NCBI GenBank assembly: GCA_017893485.1
Contig: CM030362.1
Span: 33,274,089 to 33,338,088, forward strand
Source: Hemerocallis citrina
Taxonomy: Eukaryota; Streptophyta; Magnoliopsida; Asparagales; Asphodelaceae
DNA length: 64,000 bases
Reading direction: 5' to 3'
In this document: positions 37,254 to 50,389 of the stretch, in pieces
How the letters are laid out: every line of letters starts with the position of its first letter
How positions within the stretch are numbered: position 1 is the stretch's first letter
Notes under the pieces: generated by a model
Database searches by the model: none
What the model was told of the DNA's origin: nothing
The model's input: only the letters and a program-made list of their open reading frames with translations
Made by a program: the position numbers and the translations under genes

Positions 37254-38914
37254 ATGGGTTTGATCTGGATGAGGAGGTCGAAAAGTGAAGTTAGTGGTTT
37301 GTTTCAGAAATTTCACAAGCATGTTATGATTCAGTATAAATCACAAATTCAAGTTCTTAGGAGTGATAATGGCGGAGAGTACCTGAGTTCAAATCTGCAA
37401 CAATATTTGGTGGAACACGAAATTGTTCATCAGACTACATGCTCGTATACACCTCAACAGAATGGAGTTGCAGAAAGGAAAAATAGACACTTGCTCGAAG
37501 TGGTCCGTGCTTCTCTCATCCATGGAAATCTGCCACTCATTTATTGGGGAGAAGCCCTTGCTTCTGCTGCATACTTAATCAACCGAGTTCCCTCTAATAT
37601 CCTAAACTTTCTCACACCGTTTCAAGCATTAACTGAAGCTGTGAATGCACCAAAAGTTGTCAACTTGCCACCTCGTGTGTTTGGGTGTGTTGCATTTGTT
37701 CATCTTCATCAACATGAACGCAATAAGTTAGCTCCTCGAGCTGTCCGCTGTGTTTTCGTGGGATATGCACAGAATAAGAAAGGGTATCGGTGCTATCACC
37801 CACCAACTCAAAAAATATTTGTGACTATGGATGTTGTGTTCCATGAGGATGAGATGTATTTTTCCTCTGAGGTTGAACTTCAGGGGGAGCACCGAAATGA
37901 AGTTCAAACTCTTGCCTATGATGAAGTAGTTACTATTCAAACTGAACAATCAGATATAAGGGGAGAAAATCAGGATGTAAGTAATGACGATTACTTGAAT
38001 GAAGACTCGGTTGAGAAGGAAGAAAATTTTCACGAAGATCTGCAGTCAGTGCCAAACCTCCATGAAGATGAGCCATCTCCACCACCAGCACCATCTGAAC
38101 CATCTCCACCACCAATACCATCAGATCTATATCTACTCCCAGCAGAACCCCAAAACCAATCGTCATCGCTGTCCGAAGCTCCAAGAAGAGAACTCCCAAA
38201 CCGTACTACTAGAGGTATCCCCAAACCCACTTACGAGCCTAATCCCACTAGTAATATCAAGTATCCCATGAGTTATTATGTGTCCACTCACCGATTGTCT
38301 GAATCAAATAAGTCATTTGTAAATCAATTATCTATTGTATCTATTCCTAATAGTGTGCAGGAAGCCTTAGCCGATCCAAGGTGGAAAGCAGCTATGGATG
38401 AGGAGATAAAGTCCTTGAAGAAGAATGAGACTTGGGAGATAGTCGAGCTGCCAGCAGGGAAGAAGCCAGTAGGATGCAGATGGATTTATACAGTGAAATA
38501 TAAATCGGATGGTTCGATAGAGCGGTACAAGGCAAGGCTTGTTGCCAAAGGGTACACTCAAACTTATGGAATTGATTATGACGAAACATTTGCACCTGTG
38601 GCAAAGTTCAACACTATTCGAGTTCTACTGTCACTTGCTGCAAATCTTGACTGGCCATTGGAGCAATTTGATGTGAAGAATGCATTTTTGCATGGAGAAT
38701 TGACAGAAGAAGTCTATATGGATCTTCCACTAGGGTCGAACAGACCAGTTCAACACAGCAACAAAGTATGTCGTCTGAAGAAAGCATTGTATAGACTGAA
38801 GCAGTCGCCAAGAGCCTGGTTTGGGAGATTTACAAAATCAATGAGGACATTCGGATACGATCAGAGTAATTCTGATCATACTCTATTCCTAAAAAGGAAA
38901 GAAGGTAAAATTAC
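37254..38914 (+). pseudogene. Copia B pol, integrase core to RT, interrupted
   Basis: The frame enters the integrase core past its first catalytic Asp. The second Asp (RSDNGGEY) and the Glu (NGVAERKNR) are present. A Pro/Glu-rich linker follows, then RT (ETWEIVELPAGKKP, IERYKARLVAKGYTQ, FDVKNAFLHGELTEEVYM). KKALYRLKQSPRAWF has Arg where the family usually has Gly. The frame is then cut by the LARD-like element at 38915, and translation would run 42 codons into it. The second part resumes at 49414 in the same frame after one ATTAC copy. Confidence 0.93.
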
Positions 38915-40303
38915 TGTAACACCTCGAATTTCAAATAAGGATAAATTCGAGATTTCACAGGATCTTTACTTCACTTCATACAATTTTACAAGGAATTTAA
39001 AACTTTTTATTCACAATACATCAGAGTTCCTTCACACTTGATTTTTACACAGCGGAAGACTAAAAGCTTACAACAATGAAATACAACTTGTATAACTTTA
39101 ACATCATTTGCAACTTCTTTAACTTCTAAACAGCAACAGCATATCCACTTTATAACTCCATGAATGGTCTTTTACCTGCATGTTAATCTGTGGGCACGTC
39201 AGTTACTTACAACTGACGAAATGTTATACACGGCTATTCTCTCTATGCCGGGAATAGTATAACGATCTCATACTTTAACAAATCACAAAAGATTGAATAA
39301 ATAAGTAAAGTGTCAAAGTGATTATTCTAAACATAAGTGTATGTCATGCCTTAATGCCTAATGCACACAATTCTACACTAGGATGACACTAATGCACACT
39401 TGTTCGGATTCTATGCATCCCATACTACATAGGTCCGAGGGCAAGCGCCTACGTACTCCACATTGAAGGGTTCGATCCCTCGCCATGAGACTACCCAGTA
39501 ATAAAACAAGTTTCACAGTTATTTCACAGATACGGATCTCAGCCTCCCTGGCTTATAATAACAGATCCCAGCCTCCCTGGCTATTATATCGTGATGATAA
39601 TCCCGTAAATGCCCTTCTAGCTCCGGTATATACATATTCTTTGGAGTATGGTAAACATCTGCCGACTACCCTAAGTCCCGGATAAAATACAGTCCATCTC
39701 CTACGAAGCAACCACAGTCCACCAACTGGGTCTATAGCCACGAAGATCCACCGCCGACTATATAGAAGCACCCATTTACGTTTGCACAAGTCTATTACAT
39801 CTTCACTTAAGTGCCTAATTATTCTTAAGTTCAAGACATGAATAATTTCCTTTCAAAGAATTAGTCTTTCCTCCTACCGGGCTTTTTCAACAAACACGAG
39901 ATAGCTCCATGGTCATATCTCCAAATCGTATCTCAAATCTTTTCTTTCAATAATGCCGGTATCGAGGTCTTACTAATCCTAAATCATAAATCTTTCATGT
40001 ACCGGGAACATGGGTACACATACCCTTTCATAATCATGTCTTCACTTAGATGTTTTCATGTCTCTAGCTTATCCACAATTTGATCAATGTCTTATTTAGC
40101 AGTATATATGAATTTCTTAACCAATCATAAATTTCATTCACAAATCAACAACAACAATTCTTTACTCACACTTTCATTTTTAATTTAAAACTCATGAAAT
40201 AATTTCAATAATCAAGTACAAGAACAATTAATTTCACATACCATATTTCTTTTATCCTTCTAAAATAGTATCATACCTTAATAATAAATCTTAAAACTTT
40301 ACT

Positions 40304-40709
40304 TACTTTTTAGGCTAAATTTAAAAAAACATCACAATAATTTGGCGTTGTTTAAAAAAACATCACAAAACTTTGACTTTTTAAAAAAACATCACAATGT
40401 TTAACTTTCAGTTAACGGAGTTATCCAACCGTTAACTGGGTTATACGTAATGTTTAAAAAAACATCACAAAACTATTGTTTTGTTTAAAAAAACAACACA
40501 GAACTATTATTCTGTTTAAAAAAACATCACAAAAGTTCCAATTTGTTTAAAAAAACATCACATAACTATTATCCCAGTTAACGGTTGGATAACTCCGTTA
40601 ACTGAAAGTTAAACATTGTGATGTTTTTTTAAAAAGTCAAAGTTTTGTGATGTTTTTTTAAACAGCGCCAAACTATTGTGATGTTTTTTTAAATTTAGCC
40701 TACTTTTTA
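40304..40709. mobile_element. Mutator-like foldback MITE inside the LTR
   Basis: The element at 40313-40700 (388 bp) has long terminal inverted repeats (GGCTAAATTTAAAAAAACAT and its complement at the other end). It is flanked by the 9-bp duplication TACTTTTTA (40304-40312 and 40701-40709). The right LTR shows the empty site TACCTTTTATCTC at about 46764. AAAAAAACATCACAA motifs recur inside each arm. Confidence 0.93.
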
Positions 40710-40856
40710 TCTCAATCTTTCTTTTTAAAGTCATAAAAATCTTAGAACTAACTTTAGTAAGTTCTAAATCATTTATAGGAATAATGGTATTTCTTTCCAA
40801 AATTTTAACTTTCTTTTAAAATTCATTAAAACATCAAAAAAAATAAAAGGGCACCC

Positions 40857-41435
40857 CTGAGCATCGAACCCGTGACTATACCCAGTCGGCACCCGAGACC
40901 ACCCGCTAGCCACTAACCCATGTGGACTTGGCTGTCACATGTTCAAACAAAACCCCATTTGTATCGACTTTCGGCACTAGACTCACATCAAAGTCTTTTA
41001 AAAAAATCATATTCTTAAAATAATTAACTTCAGAACAAAATTTCAAAATGTCTCTTTTACTTCTCAATCATACATAGAAAATATTTTAAGCAATTTCAAT
41101 AAAGCATTCATTACATTTTATAAATACTAGGATTTTTCCCATCTTTTTAAATGCATTTTAAACTCACTAAATCATTTTAAAATCCAAAAAAAAAAAAAAA
41201 AGTTACCAACACTGGGTTTCGAACCACTGCCAATCCGCAACCCATACCGCACTAACCAATATGTCCTCTTGAACTTTTTGTTCAAAATGTTTAACGAAAA
41301 CCTCTTATGCTATCTTTGGCTTCGGGTGGATTTTAAAAAAACAAACAAACTTATATATTTCGGCCTAATGGGTTTCAAACCCTGGACCACAACGAATGCA
41401 AACACAACCTCCAACCACTAGGCCAAGTGTACTAG
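40857..41435 (-). promoter_or_regulatory. three tRNA-like A/B-box modules in the left LTR
   Basis: On the minus strand three segments carry pol III-like boxes. 40929-40857 has TGGGTTAGTGG then GGTTCGATGCT. 41275-41211 has TGGTTAGTGCGG then GGTTCGAAACC. 41435-41367 has TGGCCTAGTGG then GGTTTGAAACC. In the third, the A-to-B spacing is 33 nt, as in a tRNA. Acceptor-stem pairing is not evident, so these are not called as tRNA genes. Confidence 0.55.
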
Positions 41436-42724
41436 TTGACACAAAGTTTACTTATAGGCTTTTGTTTAACTTTCTGTTATTTCTTTTCTTTCACAAAAAC
41501 TTAATTCTTCAATCGATCAAGTATTTTCATTAATTTACAAAAAGTTTATTTAGACTGAAAAATACTCATTAGTAAAAGTTTATGGCTTTACAAATTCACA
41601 TTTGATAATCTATCTAAATTTCAATCAATTTCTTCTCTTTTATTACAAGAATGTAGTTCATCATTTTAATCAACTAGAAAATTTGTATTACTCAATTTAA
41701 TCAAAATAGCACATTAGATCTTTTATGAACAATCAAATGAGTCCCATAGTATCAAGTTTCACTTTACCAAAAATGTATTTTCTTATTAAAAAAGGAAAAC
41801 CCAACAATTATCAAAATCTCTAGATTCATGTATACTAGGGCATGGCAATAATAAATTCTTTTCTCATTTATCAACTAACAAGTTGTAATTTAATCTACTA
41901 ATCATAACATGATTCACTACTATTCACCACATCAAATAGCATAAATTGTTCTACTTATCATAATCAAAATTTCTATACTATTCATCTATAATTACTAGCA
42001 TGCATAGTTCTAAATTAGAAAGCATGAGAACCCACCTTGATTGAAGCTTGACTAATGAAGGGAAGAGCACCACTTCTAGATTCAATATCCTCCTAGATCT
42101 TCTCCTCCTAGCAATGGCCACCAAGTACAAACTCTTTTCTCTCTTTCTTTTTCTTTTTCTCTTCTTTTCTTTCTTCTTCTTATTTCTTGACTTGCTTTTG
42201 GTGTGAAGAATGAGGAGAAATACGGTGCTATTTATAGGGTTTGTAGAGGGTTCAATTTGCAAAATTACCCACCTAATAAATTACTAAAATTAATCTCCAA
42301 CCTTTCATATACATAACTCCCTCAACTCCCAAAAACTCCTCACTTTTCATCTCCCCACTCCTACAAACCTTTAACTCTCTCATCTCTTCACTCCCAACCG
42401 AAAGCCACGCAGAACAATTCTGCTGCTTCTCAAAGCCGTGGGCCCCCACTCCCTAGCCACGTCAACCGAAATCAAAGCAGATGTAGTCTGCTCCATTCTC
42501 ACCGTGGGCCCCATTCACAACTTCCTTTCATCTCATTAACAACATATTAACATGCAACTATCACATATATATATATCAACCTATATTTATATCACTGTAT
42601 AGTATACATATACTATACCTTATACATATATATTATGTAATATATATTTTATACTCTTTTGAAAACTACCGGGTGTTACACACCCTCCGAATTTTATTTT
42701 AGAAACAAATACACTCATCTACGA

Positions 42725-43180
42725 ACACCAAAACACGTGCGTCGCACGTAAAATACCAAAATACTAAAATTGACTTTATCAACAAAAAATGTTAAATACA
42801 ATATAAGAAAATTATTTATTAATTTATACATTCTATGACGTAATTACTACGTGCGTAGGAAACACGTGCATCGCACGTAAAATATCAAAATGCGAAAATT
42901 AATTTTATTGATAAAAAATTATTAAATATAATCGAAAACAATATAACCAAAATTATATTTACTAATTTACATATATTTCATGATGAAATCACAACACGTA
43001 GAAAGCACGTGCATTATAGTGCAGAAAGTCAAAAAATACATTTTAATCAAAACAAGGGGAAAATAAATTTTCGTTTTGTAAAATAAATTTAAATACATAA
43101 AAATAAATAATTTAAACCTATAGAAAATATTATACGTAATGGTGAAAACACGTGCATCAAAACACGTAAAAAGCACGTAA
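42725..43180 (-). repeat. CACGTGC...GCACGT hairpin repeats near the LTR 5' end
   Basis: Small inverted repeats such as ACGTGCGTCGCACGT and ACGTGCATCGCACGT recur at about 42735, 42864, 43003 and 43150, roughly 130-145 bp apart. All contain G-box-like CACGTG or its core. They fall in the U3-side part of the minus-strand LTR. Confidence 0.75.
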
Positions 43181-43333
43181 ATCCCAGGGATTGAAATATT
43201 ATATTTTAGTTGATTGAAATACGAAAAATGTATAAATAGTACGAATCCAAAATATGTAGTGAAACACATTACAAAATATACGTGGGTAACACCCAGGGGC
43301 AAAATTGTAATTTCAATTTTGCGGGGTGTTACA

Positions 43334-45360
43334 CTCTCCCCCCCTTAGAGTAGTTCCGTCCCCGGAACTCGCTAGGGTAAAGATTGTATTTTGTACAAAC
43401 CAAAGAAAATATTTGTATTTAGAAAACTGCAACTTAAAAAAAATAAATGTAGTATACGCAACAAGAAAAAAAAATAAATAAAAACAAGACAAACTCTTTA
43501 TAAGAAGACTATGAATATTAAGATGTTGCAAGACAGAACAAGAAAATTAGGAAAATGGCATAAGAACTGAAATGTGACAAGAGATAGAATAGTTTGAGAG
43601 AAATTTTTGTACAAAAATAATATTAGGTAAGTTATTAGATAAAAGGGAAAAATCAATTATGTCGTTAATTTTGAAATAGTTCGGAAAACAATATGGTGAA
43701 GAAAACATGGTCAATAAGTAATTTAGAAAAAAAAATTTATCAATGTAATAAACTGTAGAAAATTCGCAAACTGTATAATGAAATCTAATTAGCAACTTCA
43801 AACAAAACCATTAAATAAGATTTTGGAGAAAAAAAAATAAATGGGAATGAGACTTGGTTGAAAGTATAGATAACATAGAATGACTTTGTATATCAATTAA
43901 TAAAATAGTTTGTAAGGTAACTATAATAATTATACACACGATTTGAAAAAAGAGAAGACATACGTCGAAATACTTTTGAATATACAAAATTTTGTAGTGA
44001 TGAAATTAATTTATAACATTAAGACAAAATAGTGTAAAGCACATAAACGAGATGAAAACACAATTGAAAACAATAATTATATAGTATAGCAAATTAGGAC
44101 AATAGACATAAACAAGTATATGCGAAAATATTAATGTAGTAATTAGATGAGGGTAAAATGATATGTATAATGGGAATATTGAAATATATGATATATATAG
44201 AAATCATTGGGAAAATATATGTAATAACTAAGAGTATAAAGACAGTTAAAATTTGAGAAAAGATAATGTATAAATAGTGAGTATATACCGTGCAAAACTA
44301 TAAAAGTAATGAGTAGCGATTCATAGTAAAAATGAATATATCAAAACAAATATGCAATAATAGTACCGAATGTAAACAAATAAAACAAATAGTAGGTCAT
44401 ATTTATATAGGTAGAAAATTTTCAATCTTGTTAAGAACATATAGGATAAGGTACTATAGTACCATAGAAATCAAAATCATATAAAATGAGAGCACATAAG
44501 AAAATTTCATAAGAAAAATCCAAAATGAAGCAAATAGTGGTTGCAATATTAATTTAATAAACGACAATTTAAAATTTGTGAAGTAATAGTGGGTAAACAA
44601 AAAAAATGACATAAATACATGAAAGACGAAATTTTAAGTTTGAAAAATAGGTTAAAAATATCAAGACTAAGTAAGATAGATAAATAATAAATATTTAAAT
44701 CATTTAATAACATAAGAAAATATTTATTTGAAAAAAAAAATATGGAGAAAGTAGCATGATAAAAATCTACAAAATAATTTGAGAGGAAAGTGTGTAAGGT
44801 ATCATGAATGACGGTCCAAGCCAACCATGCTTCCACTGCGCCACTCTGATACCCAGGGGAAAAAGTGCTCGCATACACTCTCATATTTAATGTATACGAG
44901 GAGAACATCATGAATGAAATTGAATGCAAGTTCAATAACAACTTCATTCACGACTCCAGCCATCCAAAAGAAAATGGAGAGAAAACATCAGTATATATAG
45001 AGCAACACAATTGTAAATCACTTACATTTAAATCTCTATAGACTGAAACTCACACTCTAGTGTCTGCAGGAATAATATTGTAACTACTCAATATGGTGTC
45101 ACGGGTTCTAGACTATAGTTAATGATCTTACTACTCTTCCTAAACAAATCTTTAGTCTATCAAGTTCTGATTTACTTGGGTTAGCTGTAGGAGTCGGTTC
45201 CCAGCTAGCGGTGGTCCGAAGACGCTTAAATACCGTGTCGCTTAGGGCTGTTTACACCTGGTTGACAGAAGGACTCCTTTAGCTTGTTCCCAAATTTGTC
45301 GTCCCTTTTTATCGTTCCTTATAAACTTGTACTACTTGTGAAGCATGCTCTGATACCATC
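43334..45360 (-). other. internal domain of the LARD-like element, non-coding
   Basis: AT-rich, with no gag or pol. The purine tract (43346-43334 on the minus strand) and the primer site (45358-45343) are the only standard signals. The 44549-44947 frame is not a known domain. Confidence 0.85.
44821..44850 (-). other. 5'-half fragment of an initiator tRNA-Met
   Basis: On the minus strand ATCAGAGTGGCGCAGTGGAA followed by GCATGGTTGG matches the 5' end of plant initiator tRNA-Met at about 27 of 30 positions, including the A box TGGCGCAGTGG. No T-arm follows, so this is a fragment inside the transposon. Confidence 0.6.
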
Positions 45361-48300
45361 TGTAACACCCCGAATTTCAAATAAGGATAAATTCGAGATT
45401 TCACAGGATCTTTACTTCACTTCATACAATTTTACAAGGAATTTAAAACTTTTTATTCACAATACATCAGAGTTCCTTCACACTTGATTTTTACACAGCG
45501 GAAGACTAAAAGCTTACAACAATGAAATACAACTTGTATAACTTTAACATTATTTGCAACTTCTTTAACTTCTAAACAGCAACAGCATATCCACTTTATA
45601 ACTCCATGAATGGTCTTTTACCTGCATGTTAATCTGTGGGCACGTCAGTTACTTACAATTGACGAAATGTTATACACGACTATCCTCTCTATGCCGGGAA
45701 TAGTATAACGATCTCATACTTTAACAAATCACAAAAGATTGAATGAATAAGTAAAGTGTCAAAGTGATTATTCTAAACATAAGTGTATGTCATGCCTTAA
45801 TGCCTAATGCACACAATTCTACACTAGGATGACACTAATGCACACTTGTTCGGATTCTATGCATCCCATACTACATAGGTCCGAGGGCAAGCGCCTACGT
45901 ACTCCACATTGAAGGGTTCGATCCCTCGCCATGAGACTACCCAGTAATAAAACAAGTTTCAGAGTTATTTCACAGATACGGATCTCAGCCTCCCTGACTA
46001 GCCTCCCTGGCTTATAATAACAGATCCCAGCCTCCCTGGCTATTATATCGTGATGATAATCACGTAAATGCCCTTCTAGCCCCGGTATATACATATTCTT
46101 TAGAGTATGGTAAACATCTGCCGACTACCCTAAGTCCCGGATAAAATACAGTCCATCTCCTACGGAGCAACCACAGTCCACCAACTGGGTCTATAGCCAC
46201 GGAGATCCACCGCCGACTATATAGAAGCACCCATTTACGTTTGCACAAGTCTATTACATCTTCACTTAAGTGCCTAATTATTCTTAAGTTCAAGACATGA
46301 ATAATTTCCTTTCAAAGAATTAGTCTTTCCTCCTACCGGGCTTTTTCAACAAACACGAGATAGCTCCATGGCCATATCTCCAAATCGTATCTCAAATCTT
46401 TTCTTTCAATAATGCCGGTATCGAGGTCTTACTAATCCTAAATCATAAATCTTTCATGTACCGGGAACATGGGTACACATACCCTTTCATAATCATGTCT
46501 TCACTTAGATGTTTTCATGTCTCTAGCTTATCCACAATTTGATCAATGTCTTATTTAGCAGTATATATGAATTTCTTAACCAATCATAAATTTCATTCAC
46601 AAATCAACAACAACAATTCTTTACTCACACTTTCATTTTTAATTTAAAACTCATGAAATAATTCCAATAATCAAGTACAAGAACAATTTATTTCACATAC
46701 CATATTTCTTTTATCCTTCTAAAATAGTATCATACCTTAATAATAAATCTTAAAACTTTACTTACCTTTTATCTCAATCTTTCTTTTTAAAGTCATAAAA
46801 ATCTTAGAACTAACTTTAGTAAGTTCTAAATCATTTATAGGAATAATGGTATTTCTTTCCAAAATTTTAACTTGCTTTTAAAATTCATTAAAACATCAAA
46901 AAAAATAAAAGGGCACCCCTGAGCATCGAACCCGTGACTATACCCAGTCGGCACCCGAGACCACCCGCTAGCCACTAACCCATGTGGACTTGCTTGTCAC
47001 ATGTTCAAACAAAACCCCATATGTATCGACTTTCGGCACTAGACTCACATCAAAGTCTTTTAAAAAAATCATATTCTTAAAATAATTAACTTCAGAACAA
47101 AATTTCAAAATGTCTCTTTTACTTCTCAATCATACATAGAAAATATTTTAAGCAATTTCAATAAAGCATTCATTACATTTTATAAATACTAGGATTTTCC
47201 CCATCTTTTTAAATGCATTTTAAACTCACTAAATCATTTTAAAATCCAAAAAAAAAAAAAAAAAGTTGCCAACACTGGGTTTCGAACCACTGCCAATCCG
47301 CAACCCATACCGCACTAACCAATATGTCCTCTTGGACTTTTTGTTCAAAATGTTTAACGAAAACCTCTTATGCTATCTTTGGCTTCGGGTGGATTTTAAA
47401 AAAACAAACAAACTTATATATTTCGGCCTAATGGGTTTCGAACCCTGGACCACAACGAATGCAAACACAACCTCCAACCACTAGGCCAAGTGTACTAGTT
47501 GACACAAAGTTTACTTATAGGCTTTTGTTTAACTTTCTGTTATTTCTTTTCTTTCACAAAAACTTAATTCTTCAATCGATCAAGTATTTTCATTAATTTA
47601 CAAAAAGTTTATTTAGACTGAAAAATACTCATTAGTAAAAGTTTATGGCTTTAAAAATTCACATTTGATAATCTATCTAAATTTCAATCAATTTCTTCTC
47701 TTTTATTACAAGAATGTAGTTCATCATTTTAATCAACTAGAAAATTTGTATTACTCAATTTAATCAAAATAGCACATTAGATCTTTTATGAACAATCAAA
47801 TGAGTCCCATAGTATCAAGTTTCACTTTACCAAAAATGTATTTTCTTATTAAAAAAGGAAAACCCAACAATTATCAAAATCTCTAGATTCATGTATACTA
47901 GGGCATGGCAATAATAAATTCTTTTCTCATTTATCAACTAACAAGTTGTAATTTAATCTACTAATCATAACATGATTCACTACTATTCACCACATCAAAT
48001 AGCATAAATTGTTCTACTTATCATAATCAAAATTTCTATACTATTCATCTATAATTACCAGCATGCATAGTTCTAAATTAGAAAGCATGAGAACCCACCT
48101 TGATTGAAGCTTGACTAATGAAGGGAAGAGCACCACTTCTAGATCCAATATCCTCCTAGATCTTCTCCTCCTAGCAATGGCCACCAAGTACAAACTCTTT
48201 TCTCTCTTTCTTTTTCTCTTTCTCTTCTTTTCTTTCTTCTTCTTATTTCTTGACTTGCTTTTGGTGTGAAGAATGAGGAGAAATACGGTGCTATTTATAG

Positions 48301-49408
48301 GGTTTGTAGAGGGTTCAATTTGCAAAATTACCCACCTAATAAATTACTAAAATTAATCTCCAACCTTTCATATACATAACTCCCTCAACTCCCAAAAACT
48401 CCTCACTTTTCATCTCCCCACTCCTACAAACCTTTAACTCTCTCATCTCTTCACTCCCAACCGAAAGCCACGCAGAACAATTCTGCTGCTTCTCAAAGCC
48501 GTGGGCCCCCACTCCCTAGCCACGTCAACCGAAATCAAAGCAGATGTAGTCTGCTCCATTCTCACCGTGGGCCCCATTCACAACTTCCTTTCATCTCATT
48601 AACAACATATTAACATGAAACTATCACATATATATATATCAACCTATATTTATATCACTGTATAGTATACATATACTATACCTTATACATATATATTATG
48701 TAATATATATTTTATACTCTTTTGAAAACTACCGGGTGTTACACACCCTCCGAATTTTATTTTAGAAACAAATACACTCATCTACGAACACCAAAACACC
48801 TGCGTCGCACGTAAAATACCAAAATACTAAAATTGACTTTATCAACAAAAAATGTTAAATACAATATAAGAAAATTATTTATTAATTTATACATTCTATG
48901 ACGTAATTACTACGTGCGTAGGAAACACGTGCATCGCACGTAAAATATCAAAATGCGAAAATTAATTTTATTGATGAAAAATTATTAAATATAATCGAAA
49001 ACAATATAACCAAAATTATATTTACTAATTTACATATATTTCATGATGAAATCACAACACGTAGAAAGCACGTGCATTATACGTGCAGAAAGTCAAAAAA
49101 TGCATTTTAATCAAAACAAGGGGAAAATAAATTTTCGTTTTATAAAATAGATTTAAATACATAAAAATAAATACTTTAAACCTATAGAAAATATTATACG
49201 TAATGGTGAAAACACGTGCATCAAAACACGTAAAAAGCACGCAAAAAGCACGTAAATCCCAGGGATTGAAATATTATATTTTAGTTGATTGAAATACAGA
49301 AAATGTATAAATAGTACAAATCCAAAATATGTAGTGAAACACATTACAAAATATACGTGGGTAATACCCAGGGGCAAAATTGTAATTTCAATTTTGCGGG
49401 GTGTTACA
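45361..49408 (-). repeat. LARD 5' LTR (right copy)
   Basis: 4048 bp, matching 38915-43333 except for the MITE and scattered changes. It contains the same three tRNA-like modules (about 46917-46990, 47273-47335 and 47427-47497) and the CACGTG hairpins (about 48795-49260). Confidence 0.93.
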
Positions 49409-50382
49409 ATTACTGCTCTCATTATTTATGTTGATGATATGATAGTAACTGGAGATGATCCCAAGGAGATGAAGGCATTAAAGTACTACTTGTCACAAGA
49501 GTTCGAAATGAAAGATCTTGGTTCTTTGAGATACTTCCTTGGTATTGAAGTTTCTCGCTCAAGAATGGGGATATTTCTTTCTCAAAGAAAATATGCTCTG
49601 GATTTATTGAAGAAAACTAGAATGTCCGCCTGTCAACTGATTAGTACACCATTGGAAGAAGGACTGAAACTATGCAACGAAGCTGATCAAGTGCCTTGTG
49701 ATAAGGAAAGATATCAGAGATTGGTTGGACGACTAATATATCTTGCACATACACGGCCAGATTTGTCATATGCTTTAAGTGTGGTAAGCCAGTTTATGCA
49801 TACACCTCGGGAACAACATATGGACACGGTGATGAGAATTATGAGATACATTAAGTCAGCCCCAGGAAAAGGAGTCTTATTTGCAAAATATGGTCACTTG
49901 AAGGTTGAGGCATATACTGATGCTGATTGGGCAGGATCTACAATCGATAGGCGCTCCACTTCAGGATATTTCACCTTTGTTGGAGGAAATTTAGTTACAT
50001 GGAGGAGCAAGAAGCAAAATGTTGTTGCACGCTCTAGTGCAGAGGCTGAGTATCGCGGAGTAGCTTTAAGTATAACAGAAGCTTTATGGCTGAAACTCCT
50101 GTTGCAGGACTTAGGCTATGGTCCAAAGGAACCTATGAAGGTGTATTGTGACAGTCAGCGGCGTGTGATATTGCAGCTAATCCAGTTCAGCATGATAGGA
50201 CGAAACATGTAGAGGTGGACAGATTCTTCATCAAAGAAAAATTAGATGAGAAAGTTATTGAGATATCCAAGGTGAAGTCAGAAGATCAACTCGCAGATGT
50301 CCTAACCAAGGCTGTTTCGAGTCGGCTCTTCTTGAAATTTGTTGACAAGTTGGGCATGCTCGATATCTATGTACCAACTTGA
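49409..50382 (+). pseudogene. Copia B pol, RT end and RNase H
   Basis: The RT resumes with ALIIYVDDMIVTGDD (catalytic YVDD) directly after the ATTAC duplication. It continues through LVGRLIYLAHTRPDLSYAL and into RNase H (AYTDADWAGS, SSAEAEYRG). A one-base loss near 50158-50161 shifts the frame. The remaining part (RTKHVEVDRFFIKEKL, EDQLADVLTKA) continues in another frame to the stop at 50380. Confidence 0.92.
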
Positions 50383-50389
50383 GGGGGAG

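Larger units (their letters stand above)
38915..43333 (-). repeat. LARD 3' LTR (left copy), carrying a MITE
   Basis: 4419 bp long, or 4022 bp without the 388-bp MITE and one 9-bp duplication. Frames within it have no recognised domain, for example the Lys/Arg-rich one at 41978-42262, which also occurs in the other LTR. Confidence 0.93.
38910..49413 (-). mobile_element. non-coding LTR element with 4-kb LTRs (LARD-like), nested in Copia B
   Basis: The element spans 38915-49408 and is flanked by the 5-bp duplication ATTAC (38910-38914 and 49409-49413). LTRs of about 4.02-4.05 kb start TGTAACACC and end GGTGTTACA. The primer site TGGTATCAGAGCATGC reads on the minus strand at 45358-45343. The purine tract reads on the minus strand at 43346-43334, so the element is minus-strand. 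The 2.03-kb internal region has no gag or pol. LTRs differ by only a few substitutions per few hundred bases, indicating a recent insertion. The size ratio is unusual: LTRs make up about 80% of the element. Confidence 0.94.

Noticed and set aside
40857..41435. Complete tRNA genes
   Set aside because: A and B boxes are visible but the acceptor stems do not pair, so they are recorded only as tRNA-like modules.
41978..42262. Lys/Arg-rich 94-codon frame, also at 48041-48325
   Set aside because: It is conserved between the two sites only because they are the two LTRs of one element. No domain is recognisable and it reads a CT-rich tract.
49289..49408. N-terminal part of the frame continuing to 50212
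   Set aside because: It lies inside the LARD LTR. True Copia RT coding resumes only after 49408.
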